Shown here piece after piece: positions 10,626 to 21,862 of a DNA stretch of 64,000 nucleotides (position 1 is its first letter; every line of letters begins with the position of its first letter). A model generated the notes under the pieces. It was not told the origin of the DNA, did not search any database, and saw only the letters and a program-made list of their open reading frames with translations. The translations under genes and the position numbers were made by a program. The DNA lies in contig NC_134546.1 of assembly GCF_050624435.1 (NCBI RefSeq), positions 17,321,001 to 17,385,000 of the forward strand. Direction: 5' to 3'. The stretch is from Tenrec ecaudatus (Eukaryota; Chordata; Mammalia; Afrosoricida; Tenrecidae).

Positions 10626-10967
10626 TAGCAAAGCCTGAAGAGTCCCACACTAATCATTCATTTCCTAGGAAATGGGGCCTTCCCAGTAACTGTGGTCTGC
10701 CGGACCAAGTGACCTTTGAACTTGAGCCACGAACTCCTTGCAGGCTGGAAGCACTCATGTGTTCATGGCCACTCCACTTCCTCTTTTGCTCCCCCTTTCC
10801 CTCCCTCCCACGCACCGTCCATGCCTGCCTTCTCTGTGTTCATTCTGCCACTCACTTCTCAGACAATCTGACCTACAAGGACATAGAGGTCTTAGCAGAC
10901 GTCATGTTTGTCAAGGTGGTTCTCAATGGAAAGACTGCCTGCGATTGCAGGGACCGGGCCTTTGGAA

Positions 10968-11112
10968 AGGAGCCCTGATGGCGTGGTGGCTACGTGGTGG
11001 CCAGCGGTCCACGTGGCGGGCAGTTGGAAACCACCAGCAGCTCCATGGGAGAAAGACTGGGCCTTTGACTCTGGTCAACAGTGACAGTCTCTGAGATGCA
11101 TGGGGAGACCCT
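10968..11112 (+). mobile_element. AfroSINE, 5' part
   Basis: Head GGAGCCCTGATGGCGTGGTG, followed by GGCAGTTGGAAACCACCAGC and GAGAAAGACTGGGCC. The 3' tail is lost. Confidence 0.75.
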
Positions 11113-11154
11113 AGGACGGCGTTGACTCAGCAGCTTTAAGCTTGGGGCCTTTGG

Positions 11155-11290
11155 AGACATGGTGGAAATGGCACGGACTTCAATGGTTTCTGGATTGCAA
11201 TTCTGACTCAGTGCAGTAAGGACCCACGGCAACTTTCTTTACCTTTCCGACGGTCAGTTTCCTCGCCTTTGCCATGGGGGTATCCTGCCG
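11155..11290 (+). mobile_element. MIR SINE (ancient)
   Basis: Blocks TGGATTGCAATTCTGACTCA, TTCTTTACC, and GTCAGTTTCCTCGCC followed by ATGGGGGTATCCT follow the order of the mammalian MIR consensus body. Highly diverged, as expected. Confidence 0.5.
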
Positions 11291-11479
11291 TCTAGGAGGC
11301 AGAGCTCTTATGAAAATGAAACGGGAGGAGACATGCCAAAGGGTGTAGGTCAGAGTCTAATGCTCAGAACCTGCGCCTCATGTAGCTCTCGTCATAGCTG
11401 TGACTTGCAGCTCTCACCTGTTGCCAGGTTTGCCCAATCCAGGAAGCTGGGCTGCACTGGGGCTCAACTGGTGCCTCTA

Positions 11480-11600
11480 GAAAACCAGACCAGTTGCTCC
11501 TGAGTTCATTCTGACTCATTGAGGCCCATGGGGTACAGAGTGCTCTCTTGTGTCTTCATGGCTGGGGCCTTTCAGAAGCAGAGCTCCAGGCTTGTCCACC
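11480..11600 (-). mobile_element. AfroSINE fragment (antisense)
   Basis: GTTCATTCTGACTCATTGAG is the antisense SINE tail, followed by GGCCTTTCAGAAGCAGA. Degraded. Confidence 0.5.
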
Positions 11601-11679
11601 AAGTGGATTCAAATGGTCCACATTTTTATTAGCCTTCGTGAGCTTAAGCATTTGCATCATGCCGGAGGTCCCCAAGCCC

Positions 11680-11872
11680 TAACCCACTGTCACCCAATGG
11701 ATTCCAATACACAGCGACCCTATAGGACAGGGTAGAATGGACCCTGTCGGGGTTTCGGAGACTGCAACCCTTCACAGGAGCAGACAGCCTCATCTTTCTC
11801 CTGAGGAGCAGCTAGTGGGTTTGAACTGCTGACCTTGTGGTTCACAGCCCAAGCCATAATCCACCATGCCCA
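11680..11872 (-). mobile_element. AfroSINE (antisense)
   Basis: Near-complete antisense copy: GCGACCCTATAGGACAGGGT, AGCCTCATCTTTCTCCTGAG, GGTTTGAACTGCTGACCTTG (the B-box side) and GGTTCACAGCCCAAG at the head. Confidence 0.9.
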
Positions 11873-13479
11873 GACTCACAGCTTGACGAGACAGAGATTT
11901 TCCCTTTGAGGCTGCAGTGTTCTGGAGTGATTTCTGTGCTGTCAGTGGCTGTCAAAGGAGTGGCTGTGGAAGTCTTGGCACCCCACGCCTGCCCCTGCTC
12001 CTGCCCCAGAGCTGGCCACCTTCCCGGCTCTGTGAGCGGAAAGCTCCCAGTGCAGTGTGGAGGGCATGTGAACAGTGGATGGGGGGTGGGGGTGGGGGGA
12101 GGCTGCTCTGTCATATCCCCTTTCTCACCCTTTGCCTGTCAACTCTCCCTGTCACCCATCTCCGAGGCAAGGATCTGAAGTGACATCTGATTGTCATCTA
12201 CCAGAAATAGGGCTTCGCCAAGAGTCAGGGTTAAATCTTCAAAGCGCTGATCCAAAGCGAGAGGGTGAGGGTCGGGGCGGGGGGGGGGGGGGACAGGAAT
12301 AGCTGTGCTCACATGACCTCTCCCCTCCCCAACCCCCACGGCCCCTGCACCCCCAACTGCCAGCGGGAGCATTAGGAAAGAGTGGAAGGAAAGATTCTAA
12401 GACATGCCTGAGATGACAAAGGAAACTCCGGAAACTTCAGCCTTTTCTTTGCACGTGGCAAAATGTTCAGAACTCAAATGGAAGCGAACAGCTCCCTCCC
12501 ACCCGCCACCCCCAAACAGGTAGAGGAGCTATTTCTAGAGGAGGAACGACTGATCTGAGAGACGCAAAGACCAAGGTCATCATACTTTCTTTGCTTCGAG
12601 TGGTAAGAGCAGTTTCTTGGCTCCACACTAACTTCACATGCTCTCCTCACTGCCCCTTCCCCCTCTCCTTGCCTCCTTCTCTTTCTCTCTCCCTCCCCTC
12701 CTCTGCCCGCTCCCCTCTCCCCCCTCCACTCCCTCCCTCCCTTTTCACCGGCAATATTGGAAACTAAGCATTCAAGTGATTCCTCTTCAGCGGGTGATGT
12801 TTTACATAGTTTGTTCTGTGATAACATCTTCATGAATTCTCATGTACAAAATCCTGTCTATTTGGCTTATTCATATGTCATTCGCTGAATCCTCCCTCCT
12901 TTTGTTGCATCTGTCACCTCAGTGAACAGAAATAGCAGCAGCCAAACCCCTTGATTTCTGTCCCTGTGGGAAAGATACCTTCACCCTGTGATTATGATGA
13001 TTATTTTTTCCTTACTTTCAGGTAACTGGGTTTCCATTTTATTCTTTTCTTTTCCCCTTTTCTGTGAGAATTCACAGGAGCTTGATGAAGCGTGGTTGCC
13101 AGTCCAGATGTGAACAGTTTCAGCACAATCCGGATCCTGCCCATGACCCAGCCTTCAACTCTAGCCTGAAACCTCACCCCAGATCTGAACGTCAATGCCC
13201 CGGCCTGGTCCTCCCTTTCAATATCACCAGCGATCTCTTTGGCTGCTCTCCAAGGCCTTTTCCTGATACCAGATCCCGATGAGAGGCAGGAGTCAGCCAA
13301 AGGACCTGCTTCCCTTGTTGGGTGACATCTTGGAATTCCCCTAAAAGGGACGTCCTATGTGGGATGGGTTCTCGGGTATTACTGTTGGATCACACTGGAT
13401 AAGATAAGCAAGATTTCCCCATCACAGAACCACGTACAAAGAACTTCTGGGCAATTATAGCCACCCTGTGAGAGGAAGC
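11873..13479. other. unassigned sequence with low-complexity tracts
   Basis: Contains G-rich runs at 12,080-12,100 and 12,275-12,292 and a C/T-rich tract at 12,640-12,760. No recognised gene. Confidence 0.45.
12640..12760 (+). repeat. polypyrimidine tract
   Basis: About 120 bases almost entirely C and T. Low complexity; able to form triplex-type structures in principle. Confidence 0.85.
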
Positions 13480-13484
13480 TGCTG

Positions 13485-13600
13485 GTGTTAACCTCACTTC
13501 ACAGATGGGAAAGCGGAGGCTCAGAGAGAGGAAGTATTTGCTTAGGGCCACACAGCCAGGACTTGACAGAGCAAGGATTGGAATGCAGGCCTTTGAACCG
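13485..13600 (-). mobile_element. MIR SINE (antisense)
   Basis: CTTCACAGATGGGAAAGCGG, AGGCTCAGAGAGAGGAAGTA and GGGCCACACAGCCAGGACTT are the antisense MIR core in the expected order. The adjoining 13,606-13,635 reads GGGCCTGGCACACAGTGGGC in sense orientation, so a second inverted MIR fragment probably abuts it. Confidence 0.8.
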
Positions 13601-13642
13601 ATAGGTGCAGGGCCTGGCACACAGTGGGCTCAATAGCATGTG

Positions 13643-14349
13643 GCCCCCCCTTTACCCCTGCCACATGCGAAACAGAAGTTATTGCTCTTCGCTGTAGGGC
13701 CATCTCCCCAGGAGGGATGGCGCCACCATCAAGACGCTAGATCAAAAGGAATGAGCTATCAGGTTCCTGTGATAGCCATGATGCAAAGCTCAGAGCGCTC
13801 TCTCCCGGCTTTGGATCCCTTTGCCGGCCCAGGTGAGGCAGCTGTCACAGGTACTGCCTGCAGGACAAGGAAGGGGCCACTTTGAGAGACTGCTTGAAAA
13901 TATGACCGCCGCAGGAAGTTCCCATGGGGCTAGCCGGAGAGCTCCGTGACTAAGAAAATGAGGAACGATGAGTATGTATGGTCTCCCTCTGGGAGGGGCT
14001 CTCCCAGTGCCGAGCTTCACACACAGACAGACTCCTCGCCCAAGCATGTTCTTACATGTATGGGGTTGGTGGATGGTTTGGAAAAAAAAAAAAAAGTCAG
14101 GCCAGAACCTCGATGAATCTGGAGTGTGTCTAATGACTTGCCCCCGGAGATCAGTCTAACCGCCCCGGATTTGCGAGTCCTCTCCAAATCCCCCTATGCT
14201 GGTAGAACTTGGCTGGGAAGTGAGAATCAGCACCCAGGCCTTCCTGGAGTCCCAAGGAGATCAGAAATAGCGAAACTTGAACTGAGTTGTGGTAGGCCTA
14301 CTCACCAAGCCATCCTCACAGTCAAAATACCACCTTCCAGTGCCATTCA
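13643..14349. other. unassigned non-coding sequence
   Basis: Contains an A run (about 14,081-14,094). No coding or repeat family recognised. Confidence 0.4.
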
Positions 14350-14550
14350 TGTGCTCGGCGCAATTGGAAAGGTTGGCAGTTCAAGCCCATTCAAGGGTTG
14401 AAGTCCATCCAGGGGTGCCGTAGGGAAAACAGGCCTGGAAATCTGCTTTTGAAAACCCAGCCATTGGAAACCCCAGGTGGCTTAGTTCTACTCTGACATA
14501 GATGGGTTCGCCATGAGTCGGACCCTACCAGACAACAGCTTGTTAGGTTT
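14350..14550 (+). mobile_element. AfroSINE, second subtype
   Basis: GGTTGGCAGTTCAAGCCC near the head, AACAGGCCTGGAAATCTGC, CAGCCATTGGAAACCCC, and tail GCCATGAGTCGG. The 'GAAAGGCCTGG..ATCTACTT' block distinguishes this subtype from the 'GATGAGGCTTTCTGCTCC' subtype. Confidence 0.75.
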
Positions 14551-14587
14551 AATTTCACTAACAATGTTTCACCTCCTATTATCATTT

Positions 14588-14795
14588 CAGAGAGCCCTGG
14601 TAACATAGTGGGTTACACGTTGGACTCCTGACTGCAAGGTTAGAAGTTCGAAACCACCCTCTGCTCTTTGGAAGAAAGATGAGGTTTCCTACTCCCGTGA
14701 AGAGTTAGAACCTTGGAAACCCACAGGGGCAGTTCTTCCCTGTCCTATAGGGTCGCGGTGAGTTGGAATCAACCCAATGGCAGTGAGAATTTATT
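14588..14795 (+). mobile_element. AfroSINE, main subtype
   Basis: Full-length: GAGAGCCCTGGTAACATAGT, GAAGTTCGAAACCACC (B box), GAAAGATGAGGTTTCCTACT, TGTCCTATAGGGTCGCGGTG, ending ATGGCAGTGAG. About 40 bp after the previous SINE, same orientation. Confidence 0.92.
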
Positions 14796-15529
14796 ACATT
14801 TTCAGAAAACAAACAGTCCAGTACACACTTTCTAAACACTTTCGACTCAGCCTGCAGGTTCCACAGATACACCACTTCCTCCGGGCAGCCTCCCTGGATT
14901 CCTCACTCTGAACTCCCCAGGTTTTTCCATGTACTCAGACTGCTCTCTTTGGTCTCATCTCAGGATGCTTTGCCTGACTCCAAAGTGCACCTAGGGATGC
15001 CCTGCTAACCCACCCTACCTCTCAGGTCCCTGTAGGTTTACAAATATCCTGGACTGCGGAGGAGAAGCATGCCCAGAAGGCTGGGGGATTCAAGGTGGTG
15101 GTTGGAATCCTCGGGGAGCTTTGGGAGCCATTAGAGAAAGCTGATGGCGCTGGTAACCCGACCTCCTGGAATTGCCCTTTACTCAGGGCAAGGCCCCAGA
15201 GGAACAACGAGCGAGGTGTCTCTGGCGCCCAAGTATGAAACTTGCAAACTTGAACTCCTCCGCGTGGCTCTCCATGGCCAAGCTGGGAAAACGGAAGGAA
15301 CAGGACCTGCAGCAAAGCAGCTGCCACCGCAGGGAAGTATGTGCCCTGATCAGCAAACATCGGTTGCCATTAAAGCAACTCCAGCTCTCAATGACCTTGT
15401 ACGTGTCCAAGTAGAATTGTGCTCTTTGGGTTTTCAGTGAATGAACTTTTGGAATTATATTGCCAGACCTATGAGGTGCCTCCAGAGGGACAACAACTGC
15501 CCGCCTCTCCGTTAGCAGCCAAGCGTGTT
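14796..15529. other. unassigned non-coding sequence
   Basis: Moderately GC-rich from 15,030 to 15,350 with several overlapping frames of about 75-110 codons and no conserved motif. Confidence 0.4.
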
Positions 15530-16070
15530 AACCACTGTAACTATTGGGATAGGCCAAGATAAAGACCGGGTCAAGATGGAAGCCATCCAGGCTGGGGAAC
15601 AGGGTCTACCTCATTTTCCTGAAGATCAGCCCAATGGCAGCCCAAGGGCAGCTCAAGAGCAGCAAAGAGCTCCAAAAGCAACCGAGAAGGAACTTCATCA
15701 ACCCGGGCAAGTGGCTTCTCAAACCAGACTTAGTTTGATCTAAGAAAGCCAAGGCAGCATTTCCTTCATCTAAATTCGCAACCATTCTATCAATACTTGA
15801 ATATACCATAGACGGCAAGAAGAAGGAAGCAAACAACCTTCATCTCCAGTACTTTGGGCATGTCATCCGGAGGAACAAGTGCCGGGACCAGGGCATCACA
15901 CCTGCTAAACGGTCAGTGACGAGAGGCACACTCTCCCTGGGCTGGATTGACACAGTGGCTGCAATGATGGGCTCAAACGTGACAACCGTGAGGGTCATGC
16001 TGTACAGGGCATTCCTTCAACTGAACTGACGCTCACTATGAATCAGAATCAACTCGAAGATGCCTGCAAT
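15530..16070 (+). mobile_element. RTE/BovB-type LINE relic, 3' end
   Basis: 15,840-15,875 reads LQYFGHVIRRN, the conserved C-terminal RTE motif, with stops and frameshifts on both sides. The element continues to CTCACTATGAATCAGAATCA at 16,030-16,050, which is almost the AfroSINE tail. This is one of two RTE copies here showing the shared 3' end. Confidence 0.8.
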
Positions 16071-16194
16071 CATAACAATTACACAAGGCTTTCCAACCTG
16101 TGAGCTTCGTGCCTAATGAGTACTGTCAGACATTTATATGCGTAACGCAAAGTATGATATGTAACTGAGTCTCTCGGGGGTGGGTGTTGATAAG

Positions 16195-16375
16195 GAATAC
16201 ATTGAGCTGTTATACATTGAACTGCTAGCCTCAAGATCGGCAGTTTGAAACCACCAGCCACTCTGAGGGAGAAAGACAAGGCATTCTTCTCCTGGAAACA
16301 CCTCTAATCTCAGAAACCCACAGGGTCAGTTCTACCCTGTGCTATAGGGTCACCATAAGCGACTCAATGGCAATA
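16195..16375 (+). mobile_element. AfroSINE
   Basis: Body and tail present: GGCAGTTTGAAACCACCAGC, GGGAGAAAGACAAGGC, CTATAGGGTCACCATAAGCG and GACTCAATGGCAAT. The head is degraded. Confidence 0.85.
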
Positions 16376-16754
16376 TGTTTTTATTTTTTTAAGTTGTTGA
16401 ACACAAAATCGACAATCTGAAATGTGAACCCTCACCAAAGTCACATGAAAAATTTTATATCTATACTGGTTGGGCAACATCAGAAATAAGGCTTTTAGAA
16501 AAAATACAATGTAACTGAGTCTTAATAAATAGTCATTGAATGGATGAATGAATATTGGGAAACTATTGAAACACTTCTTCAATCATCCTTTTATTAGAAG
16601 CTTTTATCAAAGTGCGATCATAAGCCCAACACTCCTATACCATACATTCTGTGAGAAATCTATGTGTCAGCCCTGCAAGTCCGAAGTCACAAGTTTCAAA
16701 GACCACTTTGTTGTGTTTTGTGTTTAGGAAAGTAAGTACAATGGCACTTTCTTT

Positions 16755-17205
16755 TTGTAAAAAAAGTAAGAGACAGTTTTATATAAAAGGTAAGTGGACA
16801 TTAAGAAAGCATCCCAACTCAGTCCAGTCCAAACCCATAAGTCCAACACTGATCTACAAAGTCCTCCTCAAACATGCAAAACACATGCAATGACACCGAC
16901 TGTAGGAGGAAAGCCGAATCAGTGAGCGTGTAAGCATCTCAGCACTGGCAGGGGACTCCACACAGCTGCTCCAGCACCCAGGGCTACATCAGGGTAGGCC
17001 CATGTGGCTTCTCTCAGGGATGTCTTGCAGGAAGTGAGCCTTGCCAGCTGAAGCAGGGAACTGGCTAAGGCACCTGCACGCTGGTCTGACCATCAAAAAG
17101 CAAGAGACCTGAGAACTCGAAAGGGGAGGCTCACTGAGCCATTTACTCCTCTGCCCTTTAATTAATCCCACATGTGTTTATTGGCCAGGTTGGCACAATA
17201 AACCA
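16755..17205 (-). mobile_element. unclassified 450-bp repeat 'E', antisense copy
   Basis: Shares in reverse all landmarks with 58,238-58,706: GTTTATTGGCCAGGTTGGCA, CAAGAGACCTGAGAACT, GATGTCTTGCAGGAAG, CAGCACTGGCAGGGGACTCC, GACACCGACTGTAGGAGGAA. No coding capacity, no clear terminal inverted repeats. LTR or non-autonomous element cannot be decided from this window. Confidence 0.75.
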
Positions 17206-17361
17206 TAACAATCACAACCTACAACTGAAATTTCTGCAATTCTCAGGACTGTTTGTGTTTTCCATCTCTCTTGGCTGGCTCTCAGTCATTCTCCATCAGC
17301 CTCGAGAAGCAGGCTATACGGGGAGGGGCACGAGCGTGCAGGAAGGTCACTTAGGAAGCAC

Positions 17362-17415
17362 TGTCATAGCCTCGAGGAGCCCTGGGGGCCATGGTTAAAA
17401 CCCTTGGGTACTAAC
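17362..17415 (+). mobile_element. AfroSINE head fragment
   Basis: GAGCCCTGGGGGCCATGGTT followed by TTGGGTACTAACAGAAAG, then sequence switches to antisense RTE. Only the 5' tRNA-like end is present. Confidence 0.5.
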
Positions 17416-17424
17416 AGAAAGATG

Positions 17425-17935
17425 TTATGCTGTTGGGTGTCACCAAAGCAGCTCTGACCCACCGCGGCCCCGTGTACAACAGAACAAAACACTGCCCAGC
17501 CCTGCGCCATCCGCACAGTTGTTTCTATGCCTGAGCCCACTGTTGCGGCCACAGTGTCCATCCATCTCCTTCAGTCCTCCCTTTTGCTGCCCACCTACTT
17601 TGCTAAGCATGATGTCCTTCTCCAGGGACTGTTCTGTCCTGATAACATGACCAAAGTACATGAGACAAAGTCTTGTCATCCTTGTCTCTAAGGAGCTTTC
17701 TGGACATACTTCTTTCAAGACAGGTGTGTTTGTCTTTTCAGCAGTACCTGGTACCTGGAAGATTCGTCTAAAGCACCACAATGCAAACACATCAATTGTT
17801 CTTCTGGCTCCCTTACCCCTGTCTGACTTTCACATGCATATGAGGCACCATGGCTTGGGTCAGGCGCTCCAAGTAACTGGCTGATCAATAAAGTCTTGTC
17901 CAGCAGGTTGACTCCAAGCAACATGTCTTTTGATA
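17425..17935 (-). mobile_element. RTE/BovB-type LINE relic, C-terminal ORF (antisense)
   Basis: On the minus strand a frame of 116 codons (17,440-17,790) reads ...MYFGHVIRTEQSLEKDIML..., then VGGQQKGGLKEMDG: the C-terminal RTE protein motif YFGHVIRRxxSLEKxIMLxxVGG. This is the best-preserved RTE coding fragment in the window, but it starts mid-protein and has no RT or endonuclease core. Confidence 0.88.
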
Positions 17936-17943
17936 TCTCTCTT

Positions 17944-18195
17944 AAAAAATCATTTAATTAGGGGCTCATAGAACTCTTATCACCATCCATCCATACATCA
18001 ATTGTACAAAGCACATTTGCACATTCGTTGCCTTCAACATTCTCAAAACATTTGCTCTCCACTTAAGTCTTTGGTATTCGCTCCTCATTTTTCCCCCTCC
18101 CTCCCCAATTGCCCCTCCCTTGATAATTTATAAATTATTATTTTGCCATATATTACAGTATCCGACATCTCCCTTCATTCACTTTTCTGGAACAA
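17944..18195 (-). mobile_element. LINE 3' end (antisense), 5'-truncated
   Basis: TAATTAGGGGCTCATAGAAC at the 3' terminus, CATTTGCTCTCCACTTAAG, then TATCCGACATCTCCCTTCAT, ending near 18,192. Short A tail. Confidence 0.88.
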
Positions 18196-19779
18196 CTGCA
18201 CTTTTACCAAGGGTGGGGTCTCAAGTCTCGATAGAGTAGTGTCTTAACTCCAGGTCTCACCCTTGCACCCCTGGTGGCTCCCACAGATGATACCTCTTGT
18301 ATTTTTCCCATGTTGAGCATCTAATCTAATGCTTTCATATGAATAACGCCCAAAAAGGAGACTAAAGCACCAAGTGGCTGAGTGTGGTGTGTGGGCTTTG
18401 CTGAGAACGTACTGAGTGGAGAGCAGCAAGTTAGGAAGTGCCAGGTGATGGGGAAGACTAGCAGAGGGTTGAACAGCTGGGAAGCAAGACTTCCTGGGAG
18501 GGGCCGGGAGCAGGGACAGCAGGAAAGGGGGTGTGGTGGCTTCTTGGAGAAATCAATGCAGTGACATCAGATGCGTATCGAGAAAAACAGGTCCTGTGTA
18601 AATATCTCATTACAGGTGACAAGAGAATGACATTTTTTTTTATGTCTGAATTATTTTTTTATGCTATTTATATCCAGCCCAAACCAAACAATCCTATTTT
18701 ATGGATTTCTGGCATCTTGCCTCTCTCCCCAATGACAGATCCAAACACGTGGATCCAAACACGTTTCTCTTGCCACAGAGAAACGACCCCTGTCTCTAAA
18801 TGTCATTTGGTTGGAAGAGTCTTAAGGCAGGCTCTCCACCTTCTCCCTGGGATGGTGAAGAAGAGAGAGTCAAAGATGGGAACTCCTGCACCACAGACAT
18901 GCCACCCTGATCAACGGCTTCATCAGATTCCGCACATCAGGCAGTGGGACACGTCAGATTGGTCCAAACCTATGTGTCCGGGGGAAGAATTGCAGGACGG
19001 TAGTTGCCCCACTCTCTGTTAGAGACACACAGATCCAAGGTCTCTACCACTAGAAGGCTTGGCAGGCACGTGACTGCCACGGAAATGCTGCCTTTTGAGG
19101 TTGTGAATTCGACATCCATTTGGAGGTGGCACCTCCCAGGAAATAACTGGTCAGCACTGGATGTCTATGTGGAGGAGGGCTGGGAGGAAGGAGAACCAGC
19201 AATTTTGTATTGCATCCTGGACTATGCCGTCTTTATAGGTTAAACCCTTAAGGCAGGGGTGGTACAGGAAGATCCCTAGTAGCAGTACACACTATTCGTG
19301 GTAGTTTTGCAGGTGACCCCGCGGGTGAGATGCAGAGAGAGAGAGAGAGCCAGGTGTGGGCATGTGCTGCATCAGCCAAATGAAACTGTTAGGTAGGGGG
19401 CTGTGAAATGGAGACTTGCTGTAGACACTGTGCACGCCGATTTGCTCTGCAGTCACAGCCTTCAAAGAGGGATGCTCACCACACTTTTGTGGCCAAGGGC
19501 AATCCATTCACCCCGACTGTTGGCCAACAGCTCATCTGGAAAGTCTTCATCTTCATTGCAGAAGAGAAAAAGCAAGCCACATTGCTCATGCATGCCCCCA
19601 AATGGGCTTACTAAACACCCCTCCAGAACAGAAAAAGAAAAACATAATTCTGAAGCCTTGGAAGGATATACTGTAGCATCAGAAACAAACCAACCAACCC
19701 TAGGAAGGTTACAGCTCACCGAAACACAGGAAGACGTAGTATTGTTAAAATTGTATGTAGACGTCTTGTATCTAACCCT
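18196..19779. other. unassigned non-coding sequence
   Basis: No family recognised. Includes a GA microsatellite at 19,333-19,348 and several long frames (up to 163 codons at 18,531-19,022) without conserved motifs. Confidence 0.4.
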
Positions 19780-19782
19780 AAC

Positions 19783-19812
19783 CACCCCCCTCACCCCCCC
19801 CCCCACCCCCGG
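19783..19812 (+). repeat. C-rich low-complexity tract
   Basis: ACCACCCCCCTCACCCCCCC and a following C run; preceded by CTAACCCTAACC, which resembles two telomere-like CCCTAA units but is too short to call telomeric. Confidence 0.8.
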
Positions 19813-19984
19813 GGAAAAAAACAATGCCAGGCAGAACTGTTGTAGTACCCATTTCCCCCACTAGGGGAGCAACCAGCAGCTTGCTCTGAGTTAGTGCACC
19901 CAGTGGTGTCTCCTGGGAAGGTTCTCTCTGGTCACAGTGAATTTTTTTCATACGAGCAGTTTTGCTCAAACCTTGCTTTTTTTG

Positions 19985-20342
19985 TGACGGCCAATTTAAT
20001 TTTGTGTCTTGTTCAGGAAAAATGCTACAGAAACTGTTGTGATGTTGAACACAGCTTACAAGGACAGCGCTATGAGAAAACCCCAAGCTTACAAGTGGTT
20101 TTTATCAGGTTTCGGGCAAAAGCAGCATGCCTCTCTTCCCCCCATGTACCTAACTCACCTGAGGACAGTGATTTGATGAAGCAGAAGAGGCGAAGAAAAA
20201 AACGAGAGGGGTGCTGTCAGGCATCCAAACAGATGAATTTTAAATATGTATCCAAGAATGGGATTGCAGATTTGACAAATGTATTAAGTGTATTGGAGAG
20301 CATTTTGAAAGTGGTAAGGTTGTTTTGTATAAAAAATATTAA
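19985..20342 (+). pseudogene. mariner-type transposase relic, internally deleted
   Basis: From 20,024 a frame reads ATETVVMLNTAYKDSAMRK followed by PQAYKWF, the N-terminal helix-turn-helix block of mariner transposases. After a deletion of most of the protein, 20,268-20,342 reads RFDKCIKCIGEHFESGKVV and LYKKY stop, which resembles the mariner C-terminus. The catalytic DD34D region is missing. No terminal inverted repeats identified. An overlapping 188-codon frame (19,894-20,460) is out of phase with these motifs and is not the transposase. Confidence 0.7.
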
Positions 20343-21237
20343 ATACATAGCTCTGAAAAAAATTCCTTTTGGGGGTGGGGTACCCACTCATATATTGTCC
20401 TGTATTGGCATCCTTATTAACGGTGATTCTCAATCTAATTGGGATGAGGAAATATTGTGAAAGCGCTTCTTAGAATCTGGTTATGCTGTCAATCACCAAG
20501 CTTGTCTGAGGCACCTCTGGGAAAATGTGAGTCACTAACCTTCCAAACAGTTGTTAGGTATTTGACCATTTGTGTCACCCAGAAAGCCCATCATCTTTAT
20601 TAGTATCATCATATAATGTATTATCTTACTTAGACTGAAGGGGGGCATCATTAGTAATTACAGGTCAATTCATTTTATAAAAGTAGATAACAGATGTCTA
20701 CACAATATTTTAGCAAATAGAAACCCAGAAACTCTGTCTTAAAATTTGAGGCATCATGACTAAATGGAGGTTATCCCAATAATCCATATAATTCATGTAT
20801 TAATGAACGAAAGGAAAAAGTAGTTATCTCAATAGATGAAGAACAAGAATTTGATAAAATGGAATACCAATTCATGATGAACACTCTTAGTAGACCAGGA
20901 ACAGAAGGGAACTTCCTGAATCTGATGACAATGTTCTAAACAAACAAACCAACCCTATAGCTTATGTTATATTGGTGATGGAATAAGGAATGATTTCCCT
21001 CTGAGACGCAAGATAAAAGCAAGACTGTTAACTGTCACCATTTCTATTCAGGATAGTACTAAATATTCTAGCCAGTCCAATAAAGCAAAAAGAAAGGATC
21101 CGAAGCTTGGAAAAGATGGCATGATCATAGATGCAGAAAATCCAACAGAATGTAAATGCAAGTAGAATTAGAATCCATAAGAGGTGTAATCAAGATGCAG
21201 AATACAAGGTCAGTATGAAACAACAGCTGTATTGGAA

Positions 21238-21465
21238 ATGGTCAGTAGTTTGAAACCACCAGCAGCTCTCAGGAGGAAAGATGAGGCTTTCTGCTCCTGT
21301 AAAGATTTACAGTCTTGGAAATGAACAAGGACAGGTGTACCCTATCCTATAGGGTCACTCTGAGCCAGCATCAACTTGCTGGCAGTGAGTGTCTTTTATT
21401 TTTAACATTTTCCTGCTTTCTCCTGTAGGCTCACCATGAGTCAGAATTGACTTGATGTGAGCTTG
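21238..21465 (+). mobile_element. AfroSINE plus an extra SINE tail
   Basis: GGTCAGTAGTTTGAAACCAC, GAAAGATGAGGCTTTCTGCT, tail at 21,345-21,395 (CCTATAGGGTCACTCTGAGC). A second tail GCTCACCATGAGTCAGAATT at 21,428-21,465 shows a nested or duplicated end. Confidence 0.88.
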
Positions 21466-21724
21466 GTTTTATTTTATTTTATTTTTAGCAAATTAAAACT
21501 ACTATTTACAGTACTATCCGAAGCATCAAATATTTAGTAACAAATATAACAAAAGATGTGTAAGGCTTTATGTTGAGAACTTAAAAAAGAGAAATATTTG
21601 AAACATCAAAAATATACCATGTTCATGGAGCCAAGCATATAATGTTCTTAAAATGTCAATTTCCCTCAAATTGGATTGCAATCCAAATCTAAAACTCCGT
21701 GGAAGTATCTCCTAGAAATTGACA

Positions 21725-21862
21725 AACTGAAGGCAAATATTTGGAGAACAATGATGGCAACAAATGTACAAATGCGCTTGACACCATGGACGGATGGATG
21801 GATTGTGAAAAGAGTTGTACGAGCCCCCTATAAAACGATTAAAATAAAACAAAACAAAAAAT
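21725..21862 (+). mobile_element. short LINE 3' end inserted in L1
   Basis: AACAATGATGGCAACAAATG through TTGTACGAGCCCCCTATAAA and ACGATT plus A-rich tail. Only the last 140 bp of the LINE. L1 sequence resumes directly after. Confidence 0.88.

Noticed and set aside
18531..19022. 163-codon open frame
   Set aside because: No recognisable domain, signal or conserved motif, and no supporting gene structure.
19768..19812. interstitial telomeric repeat (CTAACCCTAACC)
   Set aside because: Only two units before a C run; too short.
19894..20460. 188-codon open frame, the longest in the window
   Set aside because: The mariner transposase motifs lie in a different phase through the same DNA; this frame is a by-product.
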